64,000 nucleotides of DNA from Acidimicrobiia bacterium (GCA_041676705.1 JBAYRL010000001.1:646289-710288); one strand, 5' to 3'; positions 18,473 through 27,462 are shown, counted from the first letter of the stretch. The notes: a model not told the origin generated them from the letters alone. Numbers and translations: made by a program.

Positions 18473-19695
18473 GCCACATCGAACCCCTAATTGCTGAGTT
18501 GTGTCCGGACGGTGTGGAGTTCAAACCTTTGGCAGAAGTTTCAGAGATTCTAAACGGTTTTGCATTTAGGAGCGCTGAATATACGTCTACAGGTGTACGA
18601 ATTATTAGGATTTCTGACGTTCAAAAAGGGTTCATATCCGATAAGGACATAAAATATTATCCTCTGGACAAGGTTGCTAATATTCCACAATATATTCTTT
18701 ACACTGGCGATCTAGTCCTATCCCTATCTGGAAGTATCGGTCGCGTGGCAATGGTAAATGACGCCCAATTACCAGCGGCTTTGAACCAACGGGTCGCAGC
18801 TATCCGGCCATTACCTAAGGATCTTATGGTCCGATTCCTATACCACTACCTGAATAGCACGTACTTCGAAAACAAGGCAGTTGCGTCGGTAAGTGGAGGC
18901 ACCGTCAAGAATCTCTCAACATCCTGGCTCCGTGGCCACTATGTACCAGTGCCGCCGATGGAGGTGCAGCGGGAGATCGTGCGGATTTTGGACAACTTTA
19001 GTCAGCTAGAAGCGGAGCTAGAAGCGGAGCTAGAAGCGCGCCGCAAACAATATGAGTTCTACCGCGACCGACTGCTGACGTTTGGCGTCAATGACCATCA
19101 GGTCAATTGGTCAACTCTCGGTCAGATCAGCATCAAAGTCTCATCAGGGGCCACTCCAAAGGCCGGGTACGAGCCGTACTACTCGACTGGGACAATTCCG
19201 TGGTTACGGACGAACGAAGTCAGATTCACCGACATTCTGGATACCGAGATGCGAATCACCGAACGTGCCGTGAGCGAGACTGCTGCTTCGTGGATTCCCA
19301 AAAACTGTGTCATCGTGGCAATTTCGGGGGCTACCGCCGGACGATCAGCCGTTAACAAAATTCCGTTAACCACCAACCAGCACTGCTGTAATCTCCAAAT
19401 CGATCCAACTATTGCAAACTATCAATACGTCTTTCACTGGACAGCGAATAGCTATCAACAGCTAAAGGCCCAGGGTCGTGGCGCTCGAGCAGATCTCAAT
19501 GCTCAGATAATTAAAAACTTCCCAATCCCACTACCCCCTCTCGAGGAGCAGGAGAGAATTATAGAAATCCTCGACAAGTTTGATGCTTTGGTCAACGACT
19601 TAAGCATTGGCTTGCCAGCGGAACTACAGGCCCGGCGAAAGCAGTACGAGTACTACCGTGACCAGCTATTAACCTTCGACGAGTTAAGCGCATGA
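18469..19695 (+). CDS. hsdS: Type I restriction-modification system specificity subunit
   Basis: DNA-recognition subunit of 408 residues with two target-recognition domains (about 15-165 and 205-375). They are separated by a helical spacer and closed by a C-terminal helix with the same ending: ARRKQYEFYRDRLLTF (about 190-205) and ARRKQYEYYRDQLLTF near the C terminus, the two pseudo-symmetric conserved regions. The spacer contains LEAELEAELEAR (180-191), encoded by a 12-bp tandem repeat. The domain-coding stretches are visibly more AT-rich than the flanking hsdM and hsdR, as expected for exchanged recognition domains. The start overlaps the mrr stop and the stop overlaps the hsdR start. Confidence 0.95.
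   Translation: MSHIEPLIAELCPDGVEFKPLAEVSEILNGFAFRSAEYTSTGVRIIRISDVQKGFISDKDIKYYPLDKVANIPQYILYTGDLVLSLSGSIGRVAMVNDAQLPAALNQRVAAIRPLPKDLMVRFLYHYLNSTYFENKAVASVSGGTVKNLSTSWLRGHYVPVPPMEVQREIVRILDNFSQLEAELEAELEARRKQYEFYRDRLLTFGVNDHQVNWSTLGQISIKVSSGATPKAGYEPYYSTGTIPWLRTNEVRFTDILDTEMRITERAVSETAASWIPKNCVIVAISGATAGRSAVNKIPLTTNQHCCNLQIDPTIANYQYVFHWTANSYQQLKAQGRGARADLNAQIIKNFPIPLPPLEEQERIIEILDKFDALVNDLSIGLPAELQARRKQYEYYRDQLLTFDELSA
19005..19038 (+). repeat. 12-bp tandem repeat in the hsdS spacer
   Basis: The unit GCTAGAAGCGGA occurs at 19005-19016 and 19017-19028 with ten matching bases of a third copy at 19029-19038. It encodes LEAE-LEAE-LEAR in the helix between the two recognition domains. Each copy adds four residues in frame, so slippage would lengthen or shorten the spacer without breaking the gene. 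Confidence 0.92.
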
Positions 19696-22600
19696 GCGGC
19701 AACGGGGTGCGCCGGTTCGACCCGATTGCGGTATCGGGTGAAAGCACGGTGGTGGCCGAATACATTGCCGACTCCCCCACCGAAACGGCCTACCAATCTG
19801 AAGCCGCCTTAGAAGCCGAGTTCATCCGCATTCTCCAGGCTCAAGCCTATGAATATCTGCCCATCACCAGCGAAGCCGAGCTAATTGCTAACCTGCGCCG
19901 CCAGCTGGAAGCCCTCAATGGCATCACCTTCTCGGAAGCCGAATGGCAACAGTTCTTCAACGAGAAAATCGCCAGTAAGAACGACGGATTAGTAGAGAAA
20001 ACCGCCCGTATTCAAGAAGACCCAGTACAGCTTCTACGTCGAGACGACGGCAGCACCAAAAACATCACCCTCATCGACAAAGCCAACATTCACAACAACC
20101 GGCTCCAAGTAATCAACCAATACGAAGTACCCCGGGCCGACCCGGCCGACACCTCCGATACCGGTGGTACCTACGCCAACCGTTACGACGTAACCATTTT
20201 GGTCAACGGCCTACCCCTGGTTCACATTGAACTTAAACGCCGCGGGGTGGCTATTCGAGAAGCGTTTAACCAGATCAACCGGTATCACCGACATAGTTTT
20301 TGGGCCGGAGCTGGGCTGTTTGATTACGTGCAGCTATTTGTTATTTCTAACGGCACCCACACCAAGTACTACTCAAACACCACCCGCCACCAGCATCTAA
20401 AAGAACAACAAGCCAGCACCAAAGCCCCACGCACTTCGAACAGTTTCGAGTTCACCTCGTGGTGGGCCGACGCTCAAAACAAACCGATTGCCGACCTAAC
20501 GTCTTTCGCAAAAACCTTCTTCGCTAAACACAGCCTGCTAAACATTCTCACCCGCTACTGCGTGTTTACCGCCGACCGGTTGTTGTTGGTGATGCGCCCC
20601 TACCAAATTGTGGCCACCGAACGCATTCTGCAACGCATCCAAGTAGCCACCAACTACAAACAGCTAGGGCGGATAGAAGCCGGGGGCTACATTTGGCACA
20701 CCACAGGGTCGGGTAAAACCCTCACGTCGTTTAAAGCCGCTCAACTGGCCACCAAGGTTCCTTCGGTCGACAAAGTGCTTTTTGTGGTAGATCGCAAAGA
20801 CCTCGACTACCAAACCATGCGCGAGTACGACCGCTTCGAAAAAGGGGCGGCCAACTCCAACGCCTCAACGGCAGTACTAAAACGCCAGTTGGAAGACCCC
20901 AACGCCCGCATCATCATCACCACCATCCAAAAGCTTTCTAACTTTGTTAACCAGAACAAGGGCCACCAGATTTACGGCCAGCATGTGGTGATTATTTTTG
21001 ATGAGTGCCACCGTTCGCAGTTTGGCGAAATGCATACCGCCATCACCAAAGCCTTTAAGCGCTACAACCTGTTTGGTTTCACCGGCACCCCCATTTTTGC
21101 TGAGAACGCACCCAGCGGCGGTTTGGCGCAGCTAAAAACCACCGAACAGGCCTTTGGCGAGAAGCTGCACACCTACACCATTGTCGATGCCATTACGGAC
21201 AAGAACGTGCTGCCGTTTCGCATTGATTACATCAATACTGTGCGGGCAGGGACCATTGAAGACAAACAGGTGTCGGCCATTGAATCTGAAGCCGCCCTAC
21301 TCGACCCGGCGCGGCTTGATTTGATTGTGGACTACACGCTGCGCCATTTCGATCAAAAAACTAAACGGGCTTCAAGCTACGAACATTCGGTGGTCACCAA
21401 CGTGGCTCAAGCGTCACGTTCTCGCCGTAGCCAGGGGCCTACGCGGGCCAAACAGCGGGTGCGAGGTTTTAACGCTATTTTCGCTACTGCTTCTATCAAA
21501 GCGGCCCGCGCCTACTACGGCAGTTTCCAGTTGGCCCAAGCCGACTTGCCGCCTGAAGGTCGCCTACGAATCGCCCTGATTTACTCGTATGGGGCCAACG
21601 AAGAAGTTGATGGTGACCTCTTGGGAGAAGAAGCCGTTGACACCGACGGCTTAAGCCTGGATGACCGAGAGTTTCTGGAACACGCCATTGCCGACTACAA
21701 CGAGCTTTTTGGTACCAGCTACGACACCACCGCCGACCGTTTCGCCAACTACTACCGCGACCTGTCGATGCGGCTAAAGAACCGTGAAGTAGACATGGTG
21801 ATTGTGGTGAACATGTTTTTAACCGGTTTTGATGCCACCACGCTTAACACCTTGTTCCTAGACAAGAACCTGCGCTCCCACGGGTTATTGCAGGCCTACT
21901 CACGCACCAACCGCATTCTCAACTCGGTTAAAACGTATGGCAACATCGTTTCGTTTAGAAACCTAGAAGACGCTACCAACCAAGCTTTAGAACTTTTCGG
22001 CAACAAAGACGCCAAGGGTGTGGTGCTGCTGCGGCCCTATGCCGAATACTTGGAGGAGTACTCGCAAAAAGTAGCCGAGCTGTTAGGCCGTTTTAGTGCT
22101 GGGGAACGCATTGACAGCGAGGGCGATCAGCGTGATTTTGTGGTGCTTTTTGGTGAGATTGTAAAGCTGGAGAACATTCTCACCTCGTTTGACGAGTTTG
22201 AGAACGACCGGCGCCTTTCCGATCGACAAGCACAGGATTTCCGGAGTGAATATCTGCGTATCCGCGACGAACGTCGCCCCCAAGACACTGGGGACAAAGA
22301 GCCGATCATTGACGATTTGGTCTTTGAGATTGAGCTCATAAAACAAGTTGAGATCAGCGTTGATTACATCTTGATGCTGGTGGCAAAACGCCAAGCCGAG
22401 GTGGGCGACGGGGAGGACGTTGAGATTCGGGCCGAGATCAGCCGAGCCGTTAACGCCAGCCCCACCCTGCGCAACAAACGCGACCTAATTGAACGTTTTG
22501 TGGATTCGGTTAGTTTGACGGCCGCCGTGGATGAGGAATGGGAAACCTTTATCGCCAAGGCACGCCAAGCCGAACTGGCAGCCATTATCGCCGAAGAAAA

Positions 22601-22817
22601 CCTGCGGGAAGACGCTGCTAGGGCCTACATGGAAGCCGCTTTTCGCGATGGGGCGTTAGAAACGGCTGGTACCGCTATCACCGAGGTGTTGCCACCGCTA
22701 AGCCGCTTCAGCCCCGACACCGCCCATGCTGAAACTAAAGAGCGGGTGGTTAACCGCCTTCGAGCCTTTTTCGACCGTTTCTTCGGCCTCAGCACTGCCA
22801 CACAGAACCACAACTAA
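19692..22817 (+). CDS. hsdR: Type I restriction-modification system restriction/translocation subunit
   Basis: Motor and nuclease subunit of 1041 residues. The N-terminal nuclease domain has Asp near 166 (RYDVTILVNG) and ELK at 180-182, the PD-(D/E)xK site. The SF2 translocase follows with Walker A TGSGKT (about 340) and DECHRSQFG (437-445), then FTGTP and MFLTGFD further on. The C-terminal helical region binds the methylase core. All motifs are intact, so the system appears functional. Translation is coupled to hsdS by ATGA. Its TAA stop lies inside a repeat (22813-22838) that is an antisense relic of an SDR gene end. Confidence 0.96.
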   Translation: MSGNGVRRFDPIAVSGESTVVAEYIADSPTETAYQSEAALEAEFIRILQAQAYEYLPITSEAELIANLRRQLEALNGITFSEAEWQQFFNEKIASKNDGLVEKTARIQEDPVQLLRRDDGSTKNITLIDKANIHNNRLQVINQYEVPRADPADTSDTGGTYANRYDVTILVNGLPLVHIELKRRGVAIREAFNQINRYHRHSFWAGAGLFDYVQLFVISNGTHTKYYSNTTRHQHLKEQQASTKAPRTSNSFEFTSWWADAQNKPIADLTSFAKTFFAKHSLLNILTRYCVFTADRLLLVMRPYQIVATERILQRIQVATNYKQLGRIEAGGYIWHTTGSGKTLTSFKAAQLATKVPSVDKVLFVVDRKDLDYQTMREYDRFEKGAANSNASTAVLKRQLEDPNARIIITTIQKLSNFVNQNKGHQIYGQHVVIIFDECHRSQFGEMHTAITKAFKRYNLFGFTGTPIFAENAPSGGLAQLKTTEQAFGEKLHTYTIVDAITDKNVLPFRIDYINTVRAGTIEDKQVSAIESEAALLDPARLDLIVDYTLRHFDQKTKRASSYEHSVVTNVAQASRSRRSQGPTRAKQRVRGFNAIFATASIKAARAYYGSFQLAQADLPPEGRLRIALIYSYGANEEVDGDLLGEEAVDTDGLSLDDREFLEHAIADYNELFGTSYDTTADRFANYYRDLSMRLKNREVDMVIVVNMFLTGFDATTLNTLFLDKNLRSHGLLQAYSRTNRILNSVKTYGNIVSFRNLEDATNQALELFGNKDAKGVVLLRPYAEYLEEYSQKVAELLGRFSAGERIDSEGDQRDFVVLFGEIVKLENILTSFDEFENDRRLSDRQAQDFRSEYLRIRDERRPQDTGDKEPIIDDLVFEIELIKQVEISVDYILMLVAKRQAEVGDGEDVEIRAEISRAVNASPTLRNKRDLIERFVDSVSLTAAVDEEWETFIAKARQAELAAIIAEENLREDAARAYMEAAFRDGALETAGTAITEVLPPLSRFSPDTAHAETKERVVNRLRAFFDRFFGLSTATQNHN

Positions 22818-22838
22818 GTTGCCGACCAGCCCCCGTCG
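22813..22838. repeat. Left copy of a 26-bp imperfect direct repeat (SDR 3'-end relic)
   Basis: Matches 24642-24667 at 24 of 26 positions, beginning with 16 identical bases (ACTAAGTTGCCGACCA). Read on the minus strand it encodes DGGWSAT and a stop, the same C terminus as the intact SDR gene at 24643-25458. It overlaps the hsdR stop codon and marks the left edge of the DUF4411/ImmA segment. Confidence 0.85.
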
Positions 22839-22854
22839 TCTAGTTAAACCTTGC

Positions 22855-23334
22855 CTAGTAACGTAGCTGCACTCCCTCACTACGCAGCATCTCAAAAGTA
22901 GATATTACGGGCACGTCAAATTCTGCACACGCATCGGGTATTTTGATTTTCTTCATAGATCCTTTGCTCGGTTTCTCATGGGTTACAAGCGTTAACCCGT
23001 GAGCACAGGCATACCCCACCAAGAAGTAGTCAGCTGTAGAACCAATGAATTCACGACTCGCGGCAAAGCTGTATTCCCGTGTGGCCCATAAACTTAGCTC
23101 TCGCAAGACTTCAACCGTAGGGTCATCAACGTTCTTGAACATTGATCGATTCGCCGTGATCCACGGCACAAGTTCATCGCTGCGCCCCAGAACCTCCTGA
23201 TGAACAGCTTCTACGCTTTGAACTTTGCCTTCAGTCACGGCTTGGGCGAGCCACTCCCAGAAGCCCGGCGCGATATCGAAGGCGTAGTAGCGGTTCTTAG
23301 CCTCAATGAAAACGTTGGCATCGAGGAGGTACAC
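22855..23334 (-). CDS. DUF4411 PIN-like protein, putative toxin
   Basis: A 159-residue DUF4411 family protein related to PIN nucleases. The acidic positions are in YLLDANVFIEAKN at the N terminus, in the AVHQEVLGRSDEL region, in GSTADYFLVGYACAHG and in the last third before LVTHEKPSKGSMKKIKIPDAC. The start is GTG at 23334, only two bases after the stop of the upstream immA gene, so the two are one operon. DUF4411 with an ImmA/IrrE-type protein is a recurrent pair thought to be a toxin-antitoxin system. Nuclease activity is inferred. Confidence 0.85.
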   Translation of the reverse strand: MYLLDANVFIEAKNRYYAFDIAPGFWEWLAQAVTEGKVQSVEAVHQEVLGRSDELVPWITANRSMFKNVDDPTVEVLRELSLWATREYSFAASREFIGSTADYFLVGYACAHGLTLVTHEKPSKGSMKKIKIPDACAEFDVPVISTFEMLRSEGVQLRY

Positions 23335-23336
23335 GG

Positions 23337-24488
23337 CTAAACACCAAGTTTCTCGGCTAGCTCTTGAAAAGTACTGTGCTTTTTGACGCTCAAAAGGCGA
23401 TAGGCATCACGATAAGAAGTAGAACCTTCAAGAGCACTAACAATTACCGCTCGACCAAACCGCCTACTGATTCTTAGCGGTTGGACGTTGTAATAATCCC
23501 CACCGCCTGTGCTCTCCCGCTGGTCGAGAATAGCCATCACGCGGCGAAGCTCTTCTTGGTACAACGATTGGAATGTCGGCCACGACACAAAATCTGCATC
23601 AAAGATTCTTCGCAGAATAACTAGCGTGCTCACACTAAATTCTTTTGCCAGCCGTTCAAGTTCCTCGGTGTGATACGTGTCCTTATAGCGGTTACGAAGC
23701 TCTTCAAGTGGAACAAGAACCTCAGCCGCTACTGCGTTACACCAGAGTTCCTCTTGAGGGGCATCGCTCGCGCCAACCGCGGCATCAGAAATCGCACTTT
23801 CGCCCAACCATATATGAGCAAGTTCATGTACCAGGGTAAATATCTGGGCAGCCTTGGTGTCAGCACCGTTCACAAAAATTAAGGGTGCTAACCGATCGGA
23901 CAGCGCCAACCCCCGAAACTCGTCCGGGTTAAGTTTTCGATGCGTGTTGGAACCAACAACACCATTTACCATCACTAACGCACCGAGCTCTTCGATCCGG
24001 TCGACCAAGTATCGAAATACCGGAGCCCAAGGTTGCAAGCTAGATCTGTCATCCATCTCAAAGCGCAGCGCTAAGCGAATCTCGGCAGCAGTTTCAATTG
24101 GCGAGGACGTAACCGAAGCACTGCCAACAAAATCAAGCTCTTCAAATTCGTTCTCCAGAGCGAATGAGCGATACCAATCTTGGCGCGCTTCACACATATA
24201 GATGGTGTCTAGAAGGTCAACACTCGGTTCGGGAACGGCAACGTTCCCAATCGTTCGCATATCAGGTATCGGAAGCTTCTCATCAGGTGGTTCCGACAAG
24301 AGGAGCAACCCGAGCGGCGTATGCGTGGCCTGAGCGAAACTTTCTAGCTGCCTAAAAGTTGGTGCCGTCGAGCCCTCGACCCACTCCTCTAACTTCGGTG
24401 CCCGGCGATCAGTGGTCTCGTCGTCCCAACCGGCACGTTCTACCGCCCACAGGAGCAGGTTGGGATGAACATTAACGCGAGTCGACAC
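23337..24488 (-). CDS. ImmA/IrrE-family metallopeptidase with N-terminal XRE-like region
   Basis: A 383-residue protein of the COG2856 type. The N-terminal 75 residues (LEEWVEGSTAPTFRQLESFA and on) look like an XRE helix-turn-helix region. The C-terminal half carries the zinc-protease motif HELAHIW at 221-227 followed by an acidic ligand region (EELWCNAVAAEVLVP). Such proteins act as antitoxins and regulators of neighbouring toxins. The GTG at 24488 has GGAG eight bases upstream; a GTG nine bases earlier has none at useful distance. It is followed by the DUF4411 gene after two bases. Confidence 0.9.
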   Translation of the reverse strand: MSTRVNVHPNLLLWAVERAGWDDETTDRRAPKLEEWVEGSTAPTFRQLESFAQATHTPLGLLLLSEPPDEKLPIPDMRTIGNVAVPEPSVDLLDTIYMCEARQDWYRSFALENEFEELDFVGSASVTSSPIETAAEIRLALRFEMDDRSSLQPWAPVFRYLVDRIEELGALVMVNGVVGSNTHRKLNPDEFRGLALSDRLAPLIFVNGADTKAAQIFTLVHELAHIWLGESAISDAAVGASDAPQEELWCNAVAAEVLVPLEELRNRYKDTYHTEELERLAKEFSVSTLVILRRIFDADFVSWPTFQSLYQEELRRVMAILDQRESTGGGDYYNVQPLRISRRFGRAVIVSALEGSTSYRDAYRLLSVKKHSTFQELAEKLGV

Positions 24489-24641
24489 CCCAACCACCTC
24501 CGTTCGATTAGAACTCCCGGGGTACTGCCAGATGATACTTAGCCAGGAACTTAACCTACATAGTATGCAGCCTGCCAGGGTTCACACCGTCAGAAATACG
24601 AATCAACAGACCCGAGATAACCTGTACCGCCGCACCCAACG

Positions 24642-24667
24642 ACTAAGTTGCCGACCAACCACCGTCG
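24642..24667. repeat. Right copy of the 26-bp direct repeat, within the SDR gene 3' end
   Basis: This is the 3' end of the intact SDR gene (minus strand, DGGWSAT plus stop). It matches the left copy at 22813-22838 with two substitutions. The two copies enclose 1.8 kb that holds only the DUF4411/ImmA operon. Confidence 0.85.
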
Positions 24668-25458
24668 CTGGGTAGCACCACACCAGTGATATTCACGCTG
24701 TCCTCGCTCAACAAAAACGTGATGGCCGCAGCAAGCTCAGCCGGTTGGGCCATTTGAGGCAACACCGCCATCCCAAGGCCGATGCGTTCGGTGCCAAGCT
24801 CGGAAGCAAACGACGCCTGGATATTGGTTTGCACCGGCCCGGGAGCCACGGCATTAACCCGAATACCTCGGTTGGCGTACATGAACGCCGTAGATTTAGT
24901 GATACCAACCACCGCATGTTTGGAAGCGGTGTAGGCCACCCCGGCCGCCGAACCTCGGAGCGCAGCCTCGGAAGCGGTGTTAACAATCGCACCACCACCG
25001 CCGTCCAGCATGACCGGAACCACCGCCCGGGTAAGTTTCATAGTGCCATTCACGTTGATGTTCATCACGCGGTCCCACACGGCATCACTAACTTCACCGA
25101 TGGGAGTCATGTCATCCATAACCCCGGCAATGTTGGCTAGCGCGTCAATACGACCACCGGCGGCTTCAACAATGGCTGCCACCCCCGCATCATCGGTAAT
25201 GTCAGCCACCACCGGCACAATTTCGGCACCAGTATGACTGCCCACCAGCTCATCCAAACGAGGTTGGCTAACATCCACCGCCACTACTCGCCCACCTTCA
25301 CGAACCACCCGTGAAGCCACCGCCCAACCAATACCAGAGCCAGCGCCCGTGACAATCACGGTTTGACCCAAAAAGCGACCCTCATTAATTCGTTCTCGCC
25401 ATCGAGCCACCTCGGGGTCAGCCGACGCGTCGTCGTTTACCGCCTGGTCTGCGCTCAT
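24643..25458 (-). CDS. SDR family oxidoreductase
   Basis: A 271-residue classical short-chain dehydrogenase. The TGAGSGIG cofactor motif is at 37-44, the LANIAGVMDD equivalent of the NNAG region lies near 110, and YTASKHAVVG holds the catalytic Tyr and Lys. The C terminus PSDGGWSAT is typical. An N-terminal tail of about 30 residues precedes the Rossmann fold. The ATG at 25458 has GAAAGGG upstream; the longer open frame to 25521 lacks support. The 3' end exists in a second, truncated copy at the end of hsdR. Substrate unknown. Confidence 0.9.
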   Translation of the reverse strand: MSADQAVNDDASADPEVARWRERINEGRFLGQTVIVTGAGSGIGWAVASRVVREGGRVVAVDVSQPRLDELVGSHTGAEIVPVVADITDDAGVAAIVEAAGGRIDALANIAGVMDDMTPIGEVSDAVWDRVMNINVNGTMKLTRAVVPVMLDGGGGAIVNTASEAALRGSAAGVAYTASKHAVVGITKSTAFMYANRGIRVNAVAPGPVQTNIQASFASELGTERIGLGMAVLPQMAQPAELAAAITFLLSEDSVNITGVVLPSDGGWSAT

Positions 25459-25677
25459 ACTTATACCCTTTCGTACCCACCCGACCGCTTGGTCGTGTGC
25501 GCCCAACACCGTCGGGCCCACATTGTGGCTACGCCCTATGGGTTAGGTTCCACCAACAAAAAGCAACACATCTTGCTATCTAGGGTACGGCGCAAACCTT
25601 CGGATTTAGAGGGCACAAAGACCCAAAACCTAACGACGGCTTCTAACTGCCAATTGGCTAAAGCAGCGCAAAAATGC

Positions 25678-25709
25678 ATTGGTCCCGCCACGGAGGTGAC
25701 GGGACCAAT
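25678..25709 (-). terminator. Intrinsic terminator for the binding-protein gene
   Basis: A perfect 10-bp stem, ATTGGTCCCG (25678-25687) with CGGGACCAAT (25700-25709), loop of 12 bases. On the minus strand it is followed by GCATTTTTGC, giving a U-run, and lies about 40 bases after the lipoprotein gene stop. On the plus strand the following sequence is AT-rich but has no T-run. Confidence 0.8.
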
Positions 25710-25749
25710 AATTAATTATTCAACTAAGCGTCAGTGCTTAATCACACCA

Positions 25750-27462
25750 TTATGAGGCCCTATACACCTGGCCCCAAATGGTCCGGCCACGGCGTGAGCC
25801 GAAGCCCAAATCACCTTCAGGCGTTGTCCAAGTATCAAGCCCATACACATCAGGTGCAGTAGCAAAGAACTCGTTGTTACTAGCGATCATGATGAAAGGA
25901 ACTTGTTCGGCAATAACCGTTAGGAATTTCTCCACGGCATCATATTGCTCGGCGAAGGTCTGCGATGTTTCTAGCTGGTCACGGGCCTCATCAATTCGAG
26001 GGTCAGTGAAGTTTGAAACGTTCGACAAATCAGTCACGTTGGAGAACTCGTTGCGCATAGTGGTAAGTGGCGCCGATTGAACGCCCGGGCGCCAGAACAC
26101 CAGCTGGTGGCTACCTTCAATGGCTCGCTGAATACTTTGGGCCATTTCATTGGCCACCAGTTCCAGCTTCACACCATGCTCGCCCCATTTGGCCTGCAAA
26201 TACTGGGCTTGACGGCTCACCGCCGGGGTGTTGGTGAAGAGATACTCGATCTCAATATCAGAGCCGGGTGCTTTACCATCAGATCGGTTGGGATCATCAA
26301 TGTATTCCTGCAGCTTCGCACCGCCCGCCTCTTCGTCATATTTCGGATAAGCAGCCGCTGCATCCTCCGAATAGAACTCACTTGAGGGGTCAACCAGCAA
26401 AGTACGAGGCTCGGCCACTGGGCCTTCAGCCACAATCACCACGAGCTCTTCCGGGTTAGCGGTTTGCACCAAACCCTGGCGCACCCGTAGGTCATCTAGC
26501 GGCGGTTTGGCGGTGTTAACCAAAATACCCGAGGCCAAGTCACCAGCTTGCATATACAGGTTCGCTTCGCCAGATTCGGCTTTTTGCTGGAACCGACCGA
26601 GATACACGCCAAGGCGAGCATAAAGCACTACGTCGACATCGCCACTTTCCATGGCCGTCTGGCGAGCATCTTCGTCAGGCAGCGGCACGAAAGTGATTTT
26701 GTCGAGATACGGCAACCCTTCTTGCCAGTAATCAGCGTTACGCTCGGCAATCAGCGAACCGTCTCGCACCCAAGACACCAACTTGAAGGGGCCGGTACCA
26801 ACAGGCTTGCTACCAAAGTCTTCAGGGTTAGCACGGGCAGCTTCGATAGAAAAGGCGTTACCAAGCTGAGAAGCAAGTAGGTACAAGAACTGCGGGTCGG
26901 GTCGGCTTAGCACATAGGTGTAGGTCAGCTCATCGTCTACCCTCACCTCGGCAATATCTTTTGTAACCGTGGCCAAAATACTGCCATCAGCAGCTAGAAA
27001 CTCATCGTAACCATCTTTTTGTACTTGTGCGGTCAGCTCGGTTCCATCATGGAACTTAACGCCTGGACGCAAAGTTACGGTCCACTCGGTGGAATCATCG
27101 TTAGCAACTACCGATTCCGCCAAATATGGCTCAACGGTCCCGTTAGCGGTAAGAACGACCATCGGGTCGAAAATCACTGGCATAACGTTGTCGCCGGATT
27201 GAGCACACGACGAGAGCCAAGGAGCATAGCTATTACAGTCAGCCTCCAGCCCTACGGTAAGGGAACCTCCTTGAGTGGGTGCCGGAACGTCGCCACCATT
27301 CGATGAACCGTTGTTGTCATCGTTATTATCGCCCGCTGTGGTAGAGGTTGTTCCGCCGCCAGCATTCGAATTGTTATTGTCATCGCTGCTGCATCCGGCC
27401 AACAACGCCGCCAATACCAACAGCGAAATAAACGCGCCCCTAAATCGGAAACGTTTCCTCAC
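25750..27462 (-). CDS. ABC transporter substrate-binding lipoprotein, family 5 (oligopeptide/nickel type)
   Basis: A secreted lipoprotein of 570 residues. The N terminus MRKRFRFRGAF plus a hydrophobic stretch ends in lipobox LLAGC, so the mature protein would be anchored at Cys24. A low-complexity Asn/Asp/Ser/Gly linker follows, then the family 5 extracellular solute-binding domain (WTVTLRPGVKFHDGTELTAQ; GTGPFKLVSW). These proteins bring peptides, nickel or other solutes to an ABC importer. No permease or ATPase gene is adjacent, so it is an orphan or feeds a transporter elsewhere. A strong GGGGGA ribosome binding site precedes the ATG and a terminator follows. Confidence 0.93.
   Translation of the reverse strand: MRKRFRFRGAFISLLVLAALLAGCSSDDNNNSNAGGGTTSTTAGDNNDDNNGSSNGGDVPAPTQGGSLTVGLEADCNSYAPWLSSCAQSGDNVMPVIFDPMVVLTANGTVEPYLAESVVANDDSTEWTVTLRPGVKFHDGTELTAQVQKDGYDEFLAADGSILATVTKDIAEVRVDDELTYTYVLSRPDPQFLYLLASQLGNAFSIEAARANPEDFGSKPVGTGPFKLVSWVRDGSLIAERNADYWQEGLPYLDKITFVPLPDEDARQTAMESGDVDVVLYARLGVYLGRFQQKAESGEANLYMQAGDLASGILVNTAKPPLDDLRVRQGLVQTANPEELVVIVAEGPVAEPRTLLVDPSSEFYSEDAAAAYPKYDEEAGGAKLQEYIDDPNRSDGKAPGSDIEIEYLFTNTPAVSRQAQYLQAKWGEHGVKLELVANEMAQSIQRAIEGSHQLVFWRPGVQSAPLTTMRNEFSNVTDLSNVSNFTDPRIDEARDQLETSQTFAEQYDAVEKFLTVIAEQVPFIMIASNNEFFATAPDVYGLDTWTTPEGDLGFGSRRGRTIWGQVYRAS

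Noticed and set aside
18469..18540. Possible truncated HsdS or phase-off state
   Set aside because: The frame is intact across both recognition domains and both conserved helices; no stop or frameshift is present.
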